A stretch of DNA of 64,000 nucleotides from Formosa undariae (lineage in GTDB: Bacteria; Bacteroidota; Bacteroidia; Flavobacteriales; Flavobacteriaceae), in assembly GCF_042427615.1 (NCBI RefSeq), contig NZ_JBHMEZ010000003.1:744001-808000 (forward strand), read 5' to 3'. The translations under genes and the position numbers were made by a program. Of this stretch, positions 10,037 to 19,192 are shown in pieces. Each line of letters starts with the position of its first letter. Position 1 is the stretch's first letter. The notes below the pieces were generated by a model. It was not told where the DNA came from. It did no database searches and was given only the letters and a program-made list of their open reading frames with translations.

Positions 10037-11488
10037 ATGTTTATAAAACACATGTTCGCAACGCTTGTTTTGCTATATATGTTCACTTCATGTAAGACGG
10101 AAAAAGCCGACCTAATTAAAGATACTAAACCAAACATAGTTCTAATTAACGTGGATGATTTAGGCTATAAAGACCTTGGTTTTATGGGCAGTGCATATTA
10201 CGAAACGCCTAATTTAGATGAACTAGCACAACAAGGCATGGTATTTTACAATTCGTATGCTGGCGCAGCAAATTGCGCTCCAAGCAGAGCATGTCTTATT
10301 TCAGGACTCAATACTCCAAGACATGGTGTTTACACGGTAAGCCCTTCAGACAGGGGCCATAAAAAAACAAGAAAACTAGTCCCTATAGAAAACACCAACC
10401 TTTTATCAAATGACGTCTACACATTACCAAAAATGCTAAAATCTGCAGGTTATATTACTGCTAATTTTGGTAAATGGCATGTGGGAGAAGCCCCATCAAA
10501 ACAAGGTATAGATTTTAATGTGGGCGGGAGTTCGAGAGGAAACCCTGGCAAAGGTGGTTATTTCTCACCATACAAGATCGATCATATAACAAATGGCCCT
10601 GAAGGAGAATATCTTACAGATCGTCTTACGAACGAGGCTATCTCTTTTGTAGAAAAACATAAAGACACCACGTTTTTTTTATATCTGCCCTATTATACGG
10701 TACATACACCTATAATGGGTAAAGAACAATTAATTAAAAAATTTAAAACTAAAGCAGGCTCAAACGGACAAAACAGACCTGATTATGCTGCTATGGTGGC
10801 CTCTATGGACGAAGACGTAGGACGCTTATTAGCTAGCTTAAAACATAACGAAGTAGAAAATAACACCATTGTAATTTTCACATCTGACAACGGTGGTATA
10901 AGAGACATTTCTGAACAAAACCCTTTAAGAGCAGGAAAAGGGTCTTATTACGAAGGTGGTATTCGTGTGCCGCTAATTATTAAATGGCCAGGTAAAGTAG
11001 AACCTAATTCGTCTTCAGAAGAACTTGTAAGCAATCTTGACATCTACCCTACACTGCAACACATTTCGAATGCAGAAATACAAGCAACGCTATTAGATGG
11101 TATTGATCTAAATCCTATTTTAGAAGGTAAATCTATCGAAGAAAGAGATCTTTTCTTTCACTTCCCTATTTATCTTCAAAACTATAGTAAGTCGAATGAT
11201 GGTGGACGAGACCCATTATTCCGAACTCGCCCAGGTTCTGTTATTATTTCTGGAAATTGGAAATTACATCAGTATTTTGAAGATCAAGGATTAGAACTTT
11301 ATAATTTAAAATCTGATATTGGTGAACAACATAATTTAGCCAAAGAAAACCCTAAGAAAACGGAAGAATTACTAGCTAAGCTAAAGCATTGGAGAAATGA
11401 GACGAATGCGCCCACCCCTACTAAAAGGAACCCTGATTATAATGCAGATTTTGAACAAGAAAAGATAAAAAGTGTAACTTTAAAATAA
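10037..11488 (+). CDS. S1-family sulfatase, lipoprotein
   Basis: This sulfatase has 483 aa, an N-terminal signal ending YMFTSCK (lipid-modified Cys19), the metal site INVDDLGYKD, the CAPSR signature at Cys80, GKWHVGE and FTSDNGG. The overall layout is that of ARSA-like S1 enzymes that desulfate oligosaccharides. It sits 46 bp after the HTCS gene in the same direction, with no recognisable promoter between, so it is probably co-transcribed with the regulator. Placing a catabolic gene behind the sensor could give it basal expression before induction. Its 3' end faces the next minus-strand gene with only 10 bp between and no obvious terminator. Confidence 0.92.
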   Translation: MFIKHMFATLVLLYMFTSCKTEKADLIKDTKPNIVLINVDDLGYKDLGFMGSAYYETPNLDELAQQGMVFYNSYAGAANCAPSRACLISGLNTPRHGVYTVSPSDRGHKKTRKLVPIENTNLLSNDVYTLPKMLKSAGYITANFGKWHVGEAPSKQGIDFNVGGSSRGNPGKGGYFSPYKIDHITNGPEGEYLTDRLTNEAISFVEKHKDTTFFLYLPYYTVHTPIMGKEQLIKKFKTKAGSNGQNRPDYAAMVASMDEDVGRLLASLKHNEVENNTIVIFTSDNGGIRDISEQNPLRAGKGSYYEGGIRVPLIIKWPGKVEPNSSSEELVSNLDIYPTLQHISNAEIQATLLDGIDLNPILEGKSIEERDLFFHFPIYLQNYSKSNDGGRDPLFRTRPGSVIISGNWKLHQYFEDQGLELYNLKSDIGEQHNLAKENPKKTEELLAKLKHWRNETNAPTPTKRNPDYNADFEQEKIKSVTLK

Positions 11489-11498
11489 AGGCTATATA

Positions 11499-13394
11499 TT
11501 AATTCTCTGTTTCGGTCGAATTTTCTACTAGCTGCAATATTCCTAAAAAGTCCATACAAGCAGCCTTAACATTATATGTTCGATTTGGCATGCTATGCAC
11601 CTTCCAAATCGTGTCAATAAATGGTGATTTATTATCGACATATAGTAAGTAATTTATAGTCATTAATGCTAAATCCATATTCTCATTTTGACTAAACATC
11701 TTTAGAATAGTACTTGCTTTTTCGTTTCCTAAATTTTGGCACAAGATGGCAGCTGCAGTTATAGCAACAGGAGGATAATTATCTTTTAAAGCCTCTAGCA
11801 ACTCACTTTCAGTAGACTTTATCCCATCTGAATCCTGGCTCATAACCCCAACAATTGCCCAATATCTAACAATTTTATTATCACTTTTAAGGAATTTTAT
11901 TTGTTGTTCTAAAACATCCTTTCCTTTTTTCCCTGATAATGATGCGGCTTCATAAATAGATTTAAATGGATATTTACTATCATTCAATCTATACTCGTAT
12001 GCCGTTTCAGATTTTGAAATTAAACCCATTTCATATTCAGGAAGAAACAAAACATCACGTGCTTTTAAAATATCTGTATCCAACTGAACCCGCATTCTAT
12101 TCAAAACAGCTTTATATTCAGAGTTGTCTATTAAATTTTTTATTTCCCAAACATCGTTATCAATATCATACAGCACTTCTGCTGGTCGCTTTTCGAAACC
12201 CTGTGCCTGCAATTTATTTAACTCCTTATTTTTATAATCCAATCGGATTAGCTTTGTAATATCACCTATTTCCATATAGCGTATATAACGCATCTCGGGC
12301 ATAAAAGGCATATAGTTACGTGAATATATAAATCGGCCATCGGTAATGGTTCTAACCAAATCTATACCATTATCTGAACGGTCTGAGGACAATAAGAGAT
12401 GATCCTTTTCTGTAGATCGTTTATCTCCAATTAAAACGCTCCCTTTTAAATAATCTGGAATTTCACCTCCCGCCATACTTATTACAGTTGGAGCTAAATC
12501 TTCAAAATTAAGAAGCTCATCACTTACAATCCCTCCTTGTCCCCAAGGTGATAAATGTTTATATTTTTCAGGAAACCAAACAACGAAGGGGACGCGGTAA
12601 CCTAAATTAATACCGTTGGTTTTACCTCTTGGCATCCCCTCTCCGTGATCGGCATAAAAGAAAATAATGGTATTATCTTTTAAATTATCGTTCTCTAACT
12701 TCATTAAAAGTTCACCTATACGATTATCTGTGAGCTTTATAGAATTATATACCCGTGCAAATTGTTTACGCATTTCTGGAGTATCCTTATAAAACGGTGG
12801 CATATCAAACATTTCATCTCCTATTCTGTCTTTTTCAGGGAGCTGATTCCATACTTTTTTTAAATACCAATCGTAAGACTTAGTCATGGTTCTTGACTGG
12901 TGAGATTCTGCAAAATTAAAAACCGAAAAGAATGGTTGATTTTCACCTCTGCCATCCCAACTAGCCTCATTAGAGCTTGCATTCCAAGAATTTTTCACGA
13001 ATGCTTTTTCATTTAAAATATTATAATCCGTTTTAGAATTATTAGTTGTGTAATAACCTTGTTCCTTTAAATAATGTGGAAACCCATGTATAAAATCTGG
13101 AATTGGATATTTACTTCTATGATGCCCTGTTCCCATTTTATAGGTAGGAACCCCCGTTATAATGGCAGAACGACTAGGAGAACATACGGTGCCAGTAGAA
13201 AAGGCATTTGTGAACCGCACACCTTCTTTAGCCAATTTATCGATAACAGGGGTGCTTGCATCTTTATTTCCATAACAGCCTATAAAATGTGGCGAGGTAT
13301 CCTCTATAGTAATCCATAGAATATTTGGTTTATCTTGAGCAGAAACTATGTTTACATAAAACACAGTACAACCACAATAAAAAGTAAATTTCAT
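11499..13394 (-). CDS. S1-family sulfatase, N-sulfoglucosamine-sulfohydrolase-like, HEAT-like C-terminus
   Basis: This sulfatase has about 631 aa. I choose the ATG at 13394 because it is preceded by AAGAGG and begins a Sec signal (MKFTFYCGC... ending VSAQ). The open frame extends to 13457. The catalytic domain starts NILWITIEDTSP and carries CSPSR (Cys71 from this start); YADHGEGMPRGK holds further active-site residues. The ITIEDTSPHFIGCYGN start is typical of the heparan N-sulfatase-like branch, although members of that branch act on varied glycans. The last ~120 residues form short helical pairs resembling HEAT repeats (about 510-625). It is the last gene of the SusC-SusD-GH30-sulfatase unit. 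Confidence 0.88.
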   Translation of the reverse strand: MKFTFYCGCTVFYVNIVSAQDKPNILWITIEDTSPHFIGCYGNKDASTPVIDKLAKEGVRFTNAFSTGTVCSPSRSAIITGVPTYKMGTGHHRSKYPIPDFIHGFPHYLKEQGYYTTNNSKTDYNILNEKAFVKNSWNASSNEASWDGRGENQPFFSVFNFAESHQSRTMTKSYDWYLKKVWNQLPEKDRIGDEMFDMPPFYKDTPEMRKQFARVYNSIKLTDNRIGELLMKLENDNLKDNTIIFFYADHGEGMPRGKTNGINLGYRVPFVVWFPEKYKHLSPWGQGGIVSDELLNFEDLAPTVISMAGGEIPDYLKGSVLIGDKRSTEKDHLLLSSDRSDNGIDLVRTITDGRFIYSRNYMPFMPEMRYIRYMEIGDITKLIRLDYKNKELNKLQAQGFEKRPAEVLYDIDNDVWEIKNLIDNSEYKAVLNRMRVQLDTDILKARDVLFLPEYEMGLISKSETAYEYRLNDSKYPFKSIYEAASLSGKKGKDVLEQQIKFLKSDNKIVRYWAIVGVMSQDSDGIKSTESELLEALKDNYPPVAITAAAILCQNLGNEKASTILKMFSQNENMDLALMTINYLLYVDNKSPFIDTIWKVHSMPNRTYNVKAACMDFLGILQLVENSTETEN

Positions 13395-13538
13395 AAACCT
13401 CTTAATTAGATTTACATGGATTAAACGTTGCGTTAACAGTTCTAGAAATAGATTCATTTACAGTGAATTTTTAATTTTTTCAGACACATCATATGTAATG
13501 TCTTTCATTTATATGCTAAAAAAATGAGCCTATTTATT

Positions 13539-15647
13539 TTAATCCTTCATAACAAAAAATGAAGAAGCCGGTACTTTTTCCTTAGCGATACCAGGACCTT
13601 TCCATTCCAATTTTAAAGCAGGCTTTTTCTTATCACCTTTATTAAAATATAATCGGTAAGGATGCAACCCTGCCTTTAATTTAATTTCCCCACTCTTTGG
13701 TACATTTTGAAAGTACTCATAATCCGCATCAATAACTAAAGCATTATGAATACGAAGCACTGCCGAGTTATTAGCCGTTACATAAAATGTATAATCACCA
13801 TCTTTTGGTACGCGAATAAAGCCTTCATAATACATAGTATCGTATTCATTTTGTGCTTTCGTTTCTGTATTTGGGCTATCCATTATTCCCTCCGCAGCTG
13901 GGGTAAGCGTTGTAACTTGTGGTACCCAAGGAAAATTACCAAAATACCCTTTCCATTGCACTCCTTTTTTTATATTGGATTCTAGAACTGCCGGAACAAG
14001 TGCATTATCATAAGGACGGAGTGCTGTATTATTAGGCATACGAGACTGAAGTACTTTATCTTTCATATGTTGCTGCATCTTTTGCATTTCTGGAGTAGAA
14101 GCTAAATCTTTAGACTGTTGCGGATCTTTTATAACATCATAAATTTCAAAATTGTCGTTTTGAGATTTAATATCGTACCTCACCCCTACAAGATCTCCAA
14201 CTCGAATCATTTGCATTTGATTACGTTGACGACCGCGATTCTCAACCCCAAATTTATCGAAACCTGGTGTTTTTCCTTTTTGAAAATATTCAACATATAT
14301 CTGACTCTCGGTTTGTTCTCCTTGTTTTAAAAGAGAAGGTAAAAGAGAGATTCCATCAGAAATCGCAGGAGCTGGAAGTCCTGCCATATCTGAAAAAGTA
14401 GGCATCCAATCGTAAAAAATACTCGGCGTATTAATTACATTTCCTACGGGGATATGGCCTGGCCATCTTGCAATAGTAGGCACACGTAATCCGCCTTCTA
14501 AACAATCGCGTTTAACACCATCAAAAGGACCATAACTACTAAAAAACGTTGGAGAAATAGGCTCGTCCTTTAAATACGATTCTAAAGAAGGTCCGTTATC
14601 CGAAGTAAAAACAACCATCGTATTTTCATCGATATTCAAATCTTTAAGTAATTGAATTAAATCCCCTACTGCATTATCAATACGTCTTATGCTAGTTGCG
14701 TAACGTTTATTTACATCTGGCCAAGACACTTCTGGCGTCGATGCATTCTCGTCATCATCAAAAGTAGCATTAGCATAGTCTGGGTGCATCCAAGAGTCTG
14801 GCGTACCAGAAGCCGTATTTATCATTTGCCCTGGCTTGCCCGTCCATTGTAAACCCCCTTTCAGTCCTCCGCCTTTTGGGTAAGCTTGGGTCGGCAACTC
14901 TAAAACAGCATGTGGAGTATCATATGCTAAAAACATAAAAAACGGTTTTTCTGCCTCTATACTCTGTTTATGATCTACAATCCATTTTTTCGCTGCTGCT
15001 GTCCAAAGATCACCTGTATAACATTTGTCCAAATCTTGAGAAATCTCTTTACGGTTTTCGTAAACCTCTTTAGCCCCTCTATAAATTCCTTCTTTAGGAT
15101 AGTGCTCATGACCATCGCCGTGACGCATATAACCTAAATAATAATCGAAACCGCGATTAAGCGGATGTGCAGTCCAATTAGGTGCACTTCCTTCCTTGCC
15201 TTGCATTCCCCATTTTCCAATAGCAGCTGTAGCATAACCAGATTTTCGCATAACGGAAGCCAAAGTATGATTATTATCTATAGCCTTATCGAACTGATTA
15301 TCTCTTATATTAGAATGCCCTTGACTTCTCCCCAGCATTAAAGACGCCCGAGATGGCGCACAAACAGGCGCAGGAGCATACTGCTGTGTAAGGAGTGCAC
15401 CTTCTTGTCCCATTTTATCTAAAACTGGAGTAAATTCTCTAGGATGCACCGCCCCTTTTTCATTAGCATATTCATTTTGAAAAAATATGCCGATATCTCC
15501 ATATCCTAAATCGTCCGTGAGTATAAATATTATATTCGGTTTTTGATTCGCGTTGCTTTTACCAATACTATTCTGAGCTTGAATTTTAGAGAAGCCTAAA
15601 CCAAAACTCCATATAAGCGTGATTATAATTATTTTTCTAAGTGCCAT
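13539..15647 (-). CDS. S1-family sulfatase fused to PA14 domain
   Basis: This is a 702-aa secreted sulfatase with a Sec signal (MALRKIIIIT... ending KIQAQ). The N-terminal ~540 residues are an S1 catalytic domain with FILTDDLGYGD, CAPSR at Cys96, IGKWGMQG and FTSDNGPS. The C-terminal part (about 555-700) reads as a PA14 beta-barrel, with YEGFIRVPKDGDYTFYV, an LRI...VIDAD strand and GLHPYRLYFN. PA14 modules bind carbohydrate in several enzyme families, so it may tether the sulfatase to the polymer. It is 81 bp downstream of the GH30 gene in the same direction, so the two probably share one transcript. The sulfate position it removes is unknown. Confidence 0.92.
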   Translation of the reverse strand: MALRKIIIITLIWSFGLGFSKIQAQNSIGKSNANQKPNIIFILTDDLGYGDIGIFFQNEYANEKGAVHPREFTPVLDKMGQEGALLTQQYAPAPVCAPSRASLMLGRSQGHSNIRDNQFDKAIDNNHTLASVMRKSGYATAAIGKWGMQGKEGSAPNWTAHPLNRGFDYYLGYMRHGDGHEHYPKEGIYRGAKEVYENRKEISQDLDKCYTGDLWTAAAKKWIVDHKQSIEAEKPFFMFLAYDTPHAVLELPTQAYPKGGGLKGGLQWTGKPGQMINTASGTPDSWMHPDYANATFDDDENASTPEVSWPDVNKRYATSIRRIDNAVGDLIQLLKDLNIDENTMVVFTSDNGPSLESYLKDEPISPTFFSSYGPFDGVKRDCLEGGLRVPTIARWPGHIPVGNVINTPSIFYDWMPTFSDMAGLPAPAISDGISLLPSLLKQGEQTESQIYVEYFQKGKTPGFDKFGVENRGRQRNQMQMIRVGDLVGVRYDIKSQNDNFEIYDVIKDPQQSKDLASTPEMQKMQQHMKDKVLQSRMPNNTALRPYDNALVPAVLESNIKKGVQWKGYFGNFPWVPQVTTLTPAAEGIMDSPNTETKAQNEYDTMYYEGFIRVPKDGDYTFYVTANNSAVLRIHNALVIDADYEYFQNVPKSGEIKLKAGLHPYRLYFNKGDKKKPALKLEWKGPGIAKEKVPASSFFVMKD

Positions 15648-15729
15648 TATTCTTACTGTTTTTTATTTTTAAAAGAACTCCCTTAATAAATCCCTCGTTA
15701 CGTTTTTATTCTTATTTTGATTACGAACT

Positions 15730-17262
15730 CTAATTCTTAAAAACCAAAGTGGTCACCGATTTTCCTGATATTTTTATTTCAGATTCTTCTGTAGCCTTAC
15801 TCTCTATATTTTGAAGGTTATGTTGGTTATCTGTTACATATTGCTGCATCTCATCCAAATCGTTATTATTCAATTTTAGATTCACTGCATTGTCGTGTTG
15901 ATTAACCACCACTACCACTATACTCGAATCACTATTTTTATAGGCAGATATTAATACACCTTCTTTTAAATTATTTAATTGATTATAGCCTTGGTGTTCG
16001 ACTAGAATTCTTTTCGCTCCTGGCCTTATAAATCGGGAATAATTACCCAATACCCAAAGTAATTTAGAATCGAAAAAACTTCCATCTGAAGTTTCTTTGT
16101 CAACATATACAAGCCCATCTTTATAATTATACGGACTTATAGCTAACCACCAATGCCATGCACTTGCATTAGCAATAGTAAGATCGGCATGAATAACCCG
16201 GGCCAGATAAAGCGCTGTTTGCATTCCCAAATCTTTACCTTGACCTTTTATCTCTTCATTATTTTCTAGAATACAATATTCGCTCATCCAATATTCTAAA
16301 GAAGGATACTTATTTAGCTTTTCAGCAATACGTTCCCTTGCGCTTTTTAGTTTTTGAATATCCCAAGTAGTAAAATAGCTATGTCCTGCAATCTTGGGAG
16401 CTACCGTTTTTAAGTCCGCTAAATAATTAGAGCTCTCAGGACTAAAAAACGTTTCAATTTGATTACTCCGATTGCGATATTTTTCTTTTTCACCCGTAAG
16501 ATAATCGATTTGTCCTGCTTCTGTAATTTCAATCTTAGAATCAATTTTTTTATATCTAAACACAGAATCTATAACTCGTGTGGCTGTCGCCAATTCGTCA
16601 TTATTCCATGGTGTACCTTCTTGGTTTCCCTTCCACTCCCATTGCGGTTCGTTAAACGGACTCACGTAATTAAATGAAAGCCCAAGACTATCTTTAAAAT
16701 GCATCATAACATTTGCCAAAAAATCGGCATAATCTACATACTTATCTTTTGCTAAATTAGACGATAAACCATCTGAAGAATGTGCCTTATTATTTTTTGT
16801 TAATTGTACAGGCGGACTATTTACAAAAGCTATAAATTGCTCTACTCCCCGATCTTTAGCCGCTTGTAAAAACCATTGTTGTCCCGCTTGCTTTTTCCAA
16901 TTATATTGTCCCGAGTTTTGCAAAAAACCTTCTGCTCTTCTCCAAGAATCTTTTATCCCACTATCCTCACCTTGTGATGCACTTCCTGCCCCTATATTAA
17001 AACGCCAAACAGAAAGTCCGATTCCCAATGGGGAACCAGTCTCTGAAGTATCCATACTAAAAAGCCAATCGGCAATTTTATTTTTTTTGGATTCTGGCCA
17101 TAAACCAACAAATTGAGATGCCCATGCATCGGAAGCTCCAAAATTACGAATCACCTGAAACTCTATATTCTTATCTATAGTCATTTCAATCGTATCACTT
17201 TTTTGAGCTATTATATAGTTAGATAACCATCCCATTAAAAATATAGCAATCCACTTTTTCAT
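15730..17262 (-). CDS. GH30-family glycoside hydrolase, secreted
   Basis: This is a 510-aa protein with a signal peptide ending YIIAQ and a single GH30-type (beta/alpha)8 barrel with its C-terminal beta-sandwich. Glu205 in SPFNEPQW fits the acid/base and Glu328 in WMSEYCIL the nucleophile. Other hallmarks are RNFGASDAWASQ near the N-terminus and SVWRFNIGAGS. GH30 includes endo-beta-1,6-galactanases, glucosidases, fucosidases and xylanases. In a sulfatase-rich locus next to Leloir genes a beta-galactanase role is most plausible, but that is an inference. It follows SusD after a 355-bp gap that contains a hairpin, and precedes two sulfatases. No T9SS tail is visible, so it is probably periplasmic. 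Confidence 0.88.
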   Translation of the reverse strand: MKKWIAIFLMGWLSNYIIAQKSDTIEMTIDKNIEFQVIRNFGASDAWASQFVGLWPESKKNKIADWLFSMDTSETGSPLGIGLSVWRFNIGAGSASQGEDSGIKDSWRRAEGFLQNSGQYNWKKQAGQQWFLQAAKDRGVEQFIAFVNSPPVQLTKNNKAHSSDGLSSNLAKDKYVDYADFLANVMMHFKDSLGLSFNYVSPFNEPQWEWKGNQEGTPWNNDELATATRVIDSVFRYKKIDSKIEITEAGQIDYLTGEKEKYRNRSNQIETFFSPESSNYLADLKTVAPKIAGHSYFTTWDIQKLKSARERIAEKLNKYPSLEYWMSEYCILENNEEIKGQGKDLGMQTALYLARVIHADLTIANASAWHWWLAISPYNYKDGLVYVDKETSDGSFFDSKLLWVLGNYSRFIRPGAKRILVEHQGYNQLNNLKEGVLISAYKNSDSSIVVVVVNQHDNAVNLKLNNNDLDEMQQYVTDNQHNLQNIESKATEESEIKISGKSVTTLVFKN

Positions 17263-17357
17263 TCCTTAAAATTATTTCTTAATGCTACTTTATCAATTAC
17301 TGAAATTAGTGCTTGCTATGAACTTATCATAGAATATTTAAAATAGTAAATGAAAAC

Positions 17358-17382
17358 GGAGTTCTAAATCATATAGAACTCC
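17358..17382 (-). terminator. Hairpin between susD and GH30, possible attenuator
   Basis: A perfect 9-bp stem (GGAGTTCTA / TAGAACTCC) with a 7-base loop lies in the 355-bp gap between SusD and GH30. On the minus strand it is followed by GTTTTCATTTACTATTTT, a loose U-rich tail. It could trim or attenuate transcription after susCD, or protect the 3' end of the susCD message. The rest of the gap (17263-17357 and 17383-17617) holds nothing I recognise. Confidence 0.5.
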
Positions 17383-17617
17383 TCTTCACTAAAAAAAACC
17401 AATTAAACAAACTAATTAAATACATTTTATAAACGTTGTTTTATATTCAAACAAACAGCTTAATAGCATTAGAGCAGTTAATAAATCCTAATATAATTAT
17501 TCTTTTACTTGTCATACTCTACCTAAATCGCACACACTTTATCTTCGCCTTTTCGCAAGTATTTAAACAGTATGTATCTCTGTCTTAATTACTTTCTAAG
17601 CCTAGACCTTTTAATTC

Positions 17618-19174
17618 TTATCTATACCCATTATTACTCGGGTCTGAATTTAAAAGGTTCGGATTTAATAAGATTTCATCTAAAGGAATAGGTAATAGCA
17701 CATGCTGAGATTGAATATTTGCAGCAGGATTATTCCATGCGCGTTGTTTAGTTTCACGAACAACATCAAGTAAAATACCCCATCTAATTAAATCCAATCT
17801 TCTCTTACCCTCTGCCGAAAGTTCATACTTACGTTCATCGTACATCGCTTCTCTAAATTCTTGTTGGCTCATTCCTGACCAAGGTTTATCTATTTCAAAA
17901 GCACGTTCACGCACCTTGTTTACATATTCATAAGCATTTGCAGGACCATTAATTTCGTTTTGTGCTTCTGCGGCCATTAAGTAAACATCTGCCAAACGAA
18001 ATACATAATAGTTTTCTGGGTGATTTTCTCTAGGAGAGTTATCTTTATTTAAATTCCAATTTTTTCTGAAGTAAGGAAAACTAAGTTCAAACCCAAGATA
18101 TTCTTTTACAATGGTAGCTTCGTATCTAAGATCGCCCTCTTCCCAATTGTTCTGATCTGCTAATTCTGGTAATGGAATTGCCCAACCATAACCATTCATC
18201 TCTTCGTTGTATGTAGCCAAAGTATCTGTTAAAACTTCCCAAAGTTGTGGGGTTCCGGCACCTCCTGGTCGTTCATTTCTGTTTTTAGGTTCATCACGAA
18301 TACGAGGATTATAATCGTCTGTACGCGCTGTTTTCGCATCATTAAAGATTGGATCTTTTGTAAAATCTACCACAAAAATAAGTTCGTCATTATATTGATT
18401 AGCCGGATCTGATTGATCAAAAACATCTGCATAATTATCTAACAAACGGTGAGGAGAATCGTTAATAACTTTTAAACACTCTTCTTCTGCAAATACCCAT
18501 TCTTTATCGAACAGATGAAATTTTGCTTTCAATGTAGCTGCTGCCCATTTTGTTGCTCTACCTAAATCGGATCCAGAATAAGACGTTGGTAACAAGTCGA
18601 AAGCTCTTTCTAAATCTTCTTTCATTTCTGTACGAATTAGAACCTTATCTGTTCTTTCCAAAGTACCTAATTCTTCTAAGGTTAGTAATTCCCTAAAATA
18701 GGGTACATCTCCCCAAAGATTTGTTAAGTGCCAATACGCTAAAGATCTCATAAATAATGCTTCTCCTAAAGCTTGATCTCTTACTTTTTCACTTAATTTC
18801 TCATTGCCCTCTATACTTGCTATATTTACGCAACTATTTCTAACGAGTTCATAAAGTGAGCCCCAAGTATCATTCCCATCTGCAACCCCTTCTGCGATAA
18901 GATAATTGAATATCTCTCCATTCACATTTCTACTCGGTCCGACTTCATCTGCTCCATTTTCTAAATAATTATCTAAACCCCTTGTCTTATACAAGCTTCC
19001 TCTATATAAAATTCTATACAGTCCATTCACCGCCAAAATTGCCTCGGCATCATTATTATAAAATTCCTCTGCAGGAATTTTATCTCTCAAGTCTTCCTCT
19101 AAAAACTTGTCACAACCAGAGAGTATTAAAAGTCCTATTAACAGGAAGCTTATTAATTTTATATTATTTTTCAT
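17618..19174 (-). CDS. SusD-like glycan-binding lipoprotein (pair 1)
   Basis: This is a 518-aa outer-membrane surface lipoprotein of the SusD/RagB family. The signal ends LLILSGCDKF, with the acylated Cys at 21. The N-terminal helical TPR-like region (NDAEAILAVNGLYRILY, EALFMRSLAYWHLTNLWG) and C-terminal motifs (RLADVYLMAAEAQNE, YELSAEGKRRLDLIRWG, ILLPIPLDEILLNPNL class) are all present, so it looks complete. SusD proteins cap the SusC channel and capture oligosaccharides. It starts 18 bp after the SusC stop and is clearly the partner of that gene. It is not a close copy of the other two SusDs in the window, so it probably binds a different fragment. Confidence 0.96.
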   Translation of the reverse strand: MKNNIKLISFLLIGLLILSGCDKFLEEDLRDKIPAEEFYNNDAEAILAVNGLYRILYRGSLYKTRGLDNYLENGADEVGPSRNVNGEIFNYLIAEGVADGNDTWGSLYELVRNSCVNIASIEGNEKLSEKVRDQALGEALFMRSLAYWHLTNLWGDVPYFRELLTLEELGTLERTDKVLIRTEMKEDLERAFDLLPTSYSGSDLGRATKWAAATLKAKFHLFDKEWVFAEEECLKVINDSPHRLLDNYADVFDQSDPANQYNDELIFVVDFTKDPIFNDAKTARTDDYNPRIRDEPKNRNERPGGAGTPQLWEVLTDTLATYNEEMNGYGWAIPLPELADQNNWEEGDLRYEATIVKEYLGFELSFPYFRKNWNLNKDNSPRENHPENYYVFRLADVYLMAAEAQNEINGPANAYEYVNKVRERAFEIDKPWSGMSQQEFREAMYDERKYELSAEGKRRLDLIRWGILLDVVRETKQRAWNNPAANIQSQHVLLPIPLDEILLNPNLLNSDPSNNGYR

Positions 19175-19192
19175 GTTTCCTTATTTTTTTTA

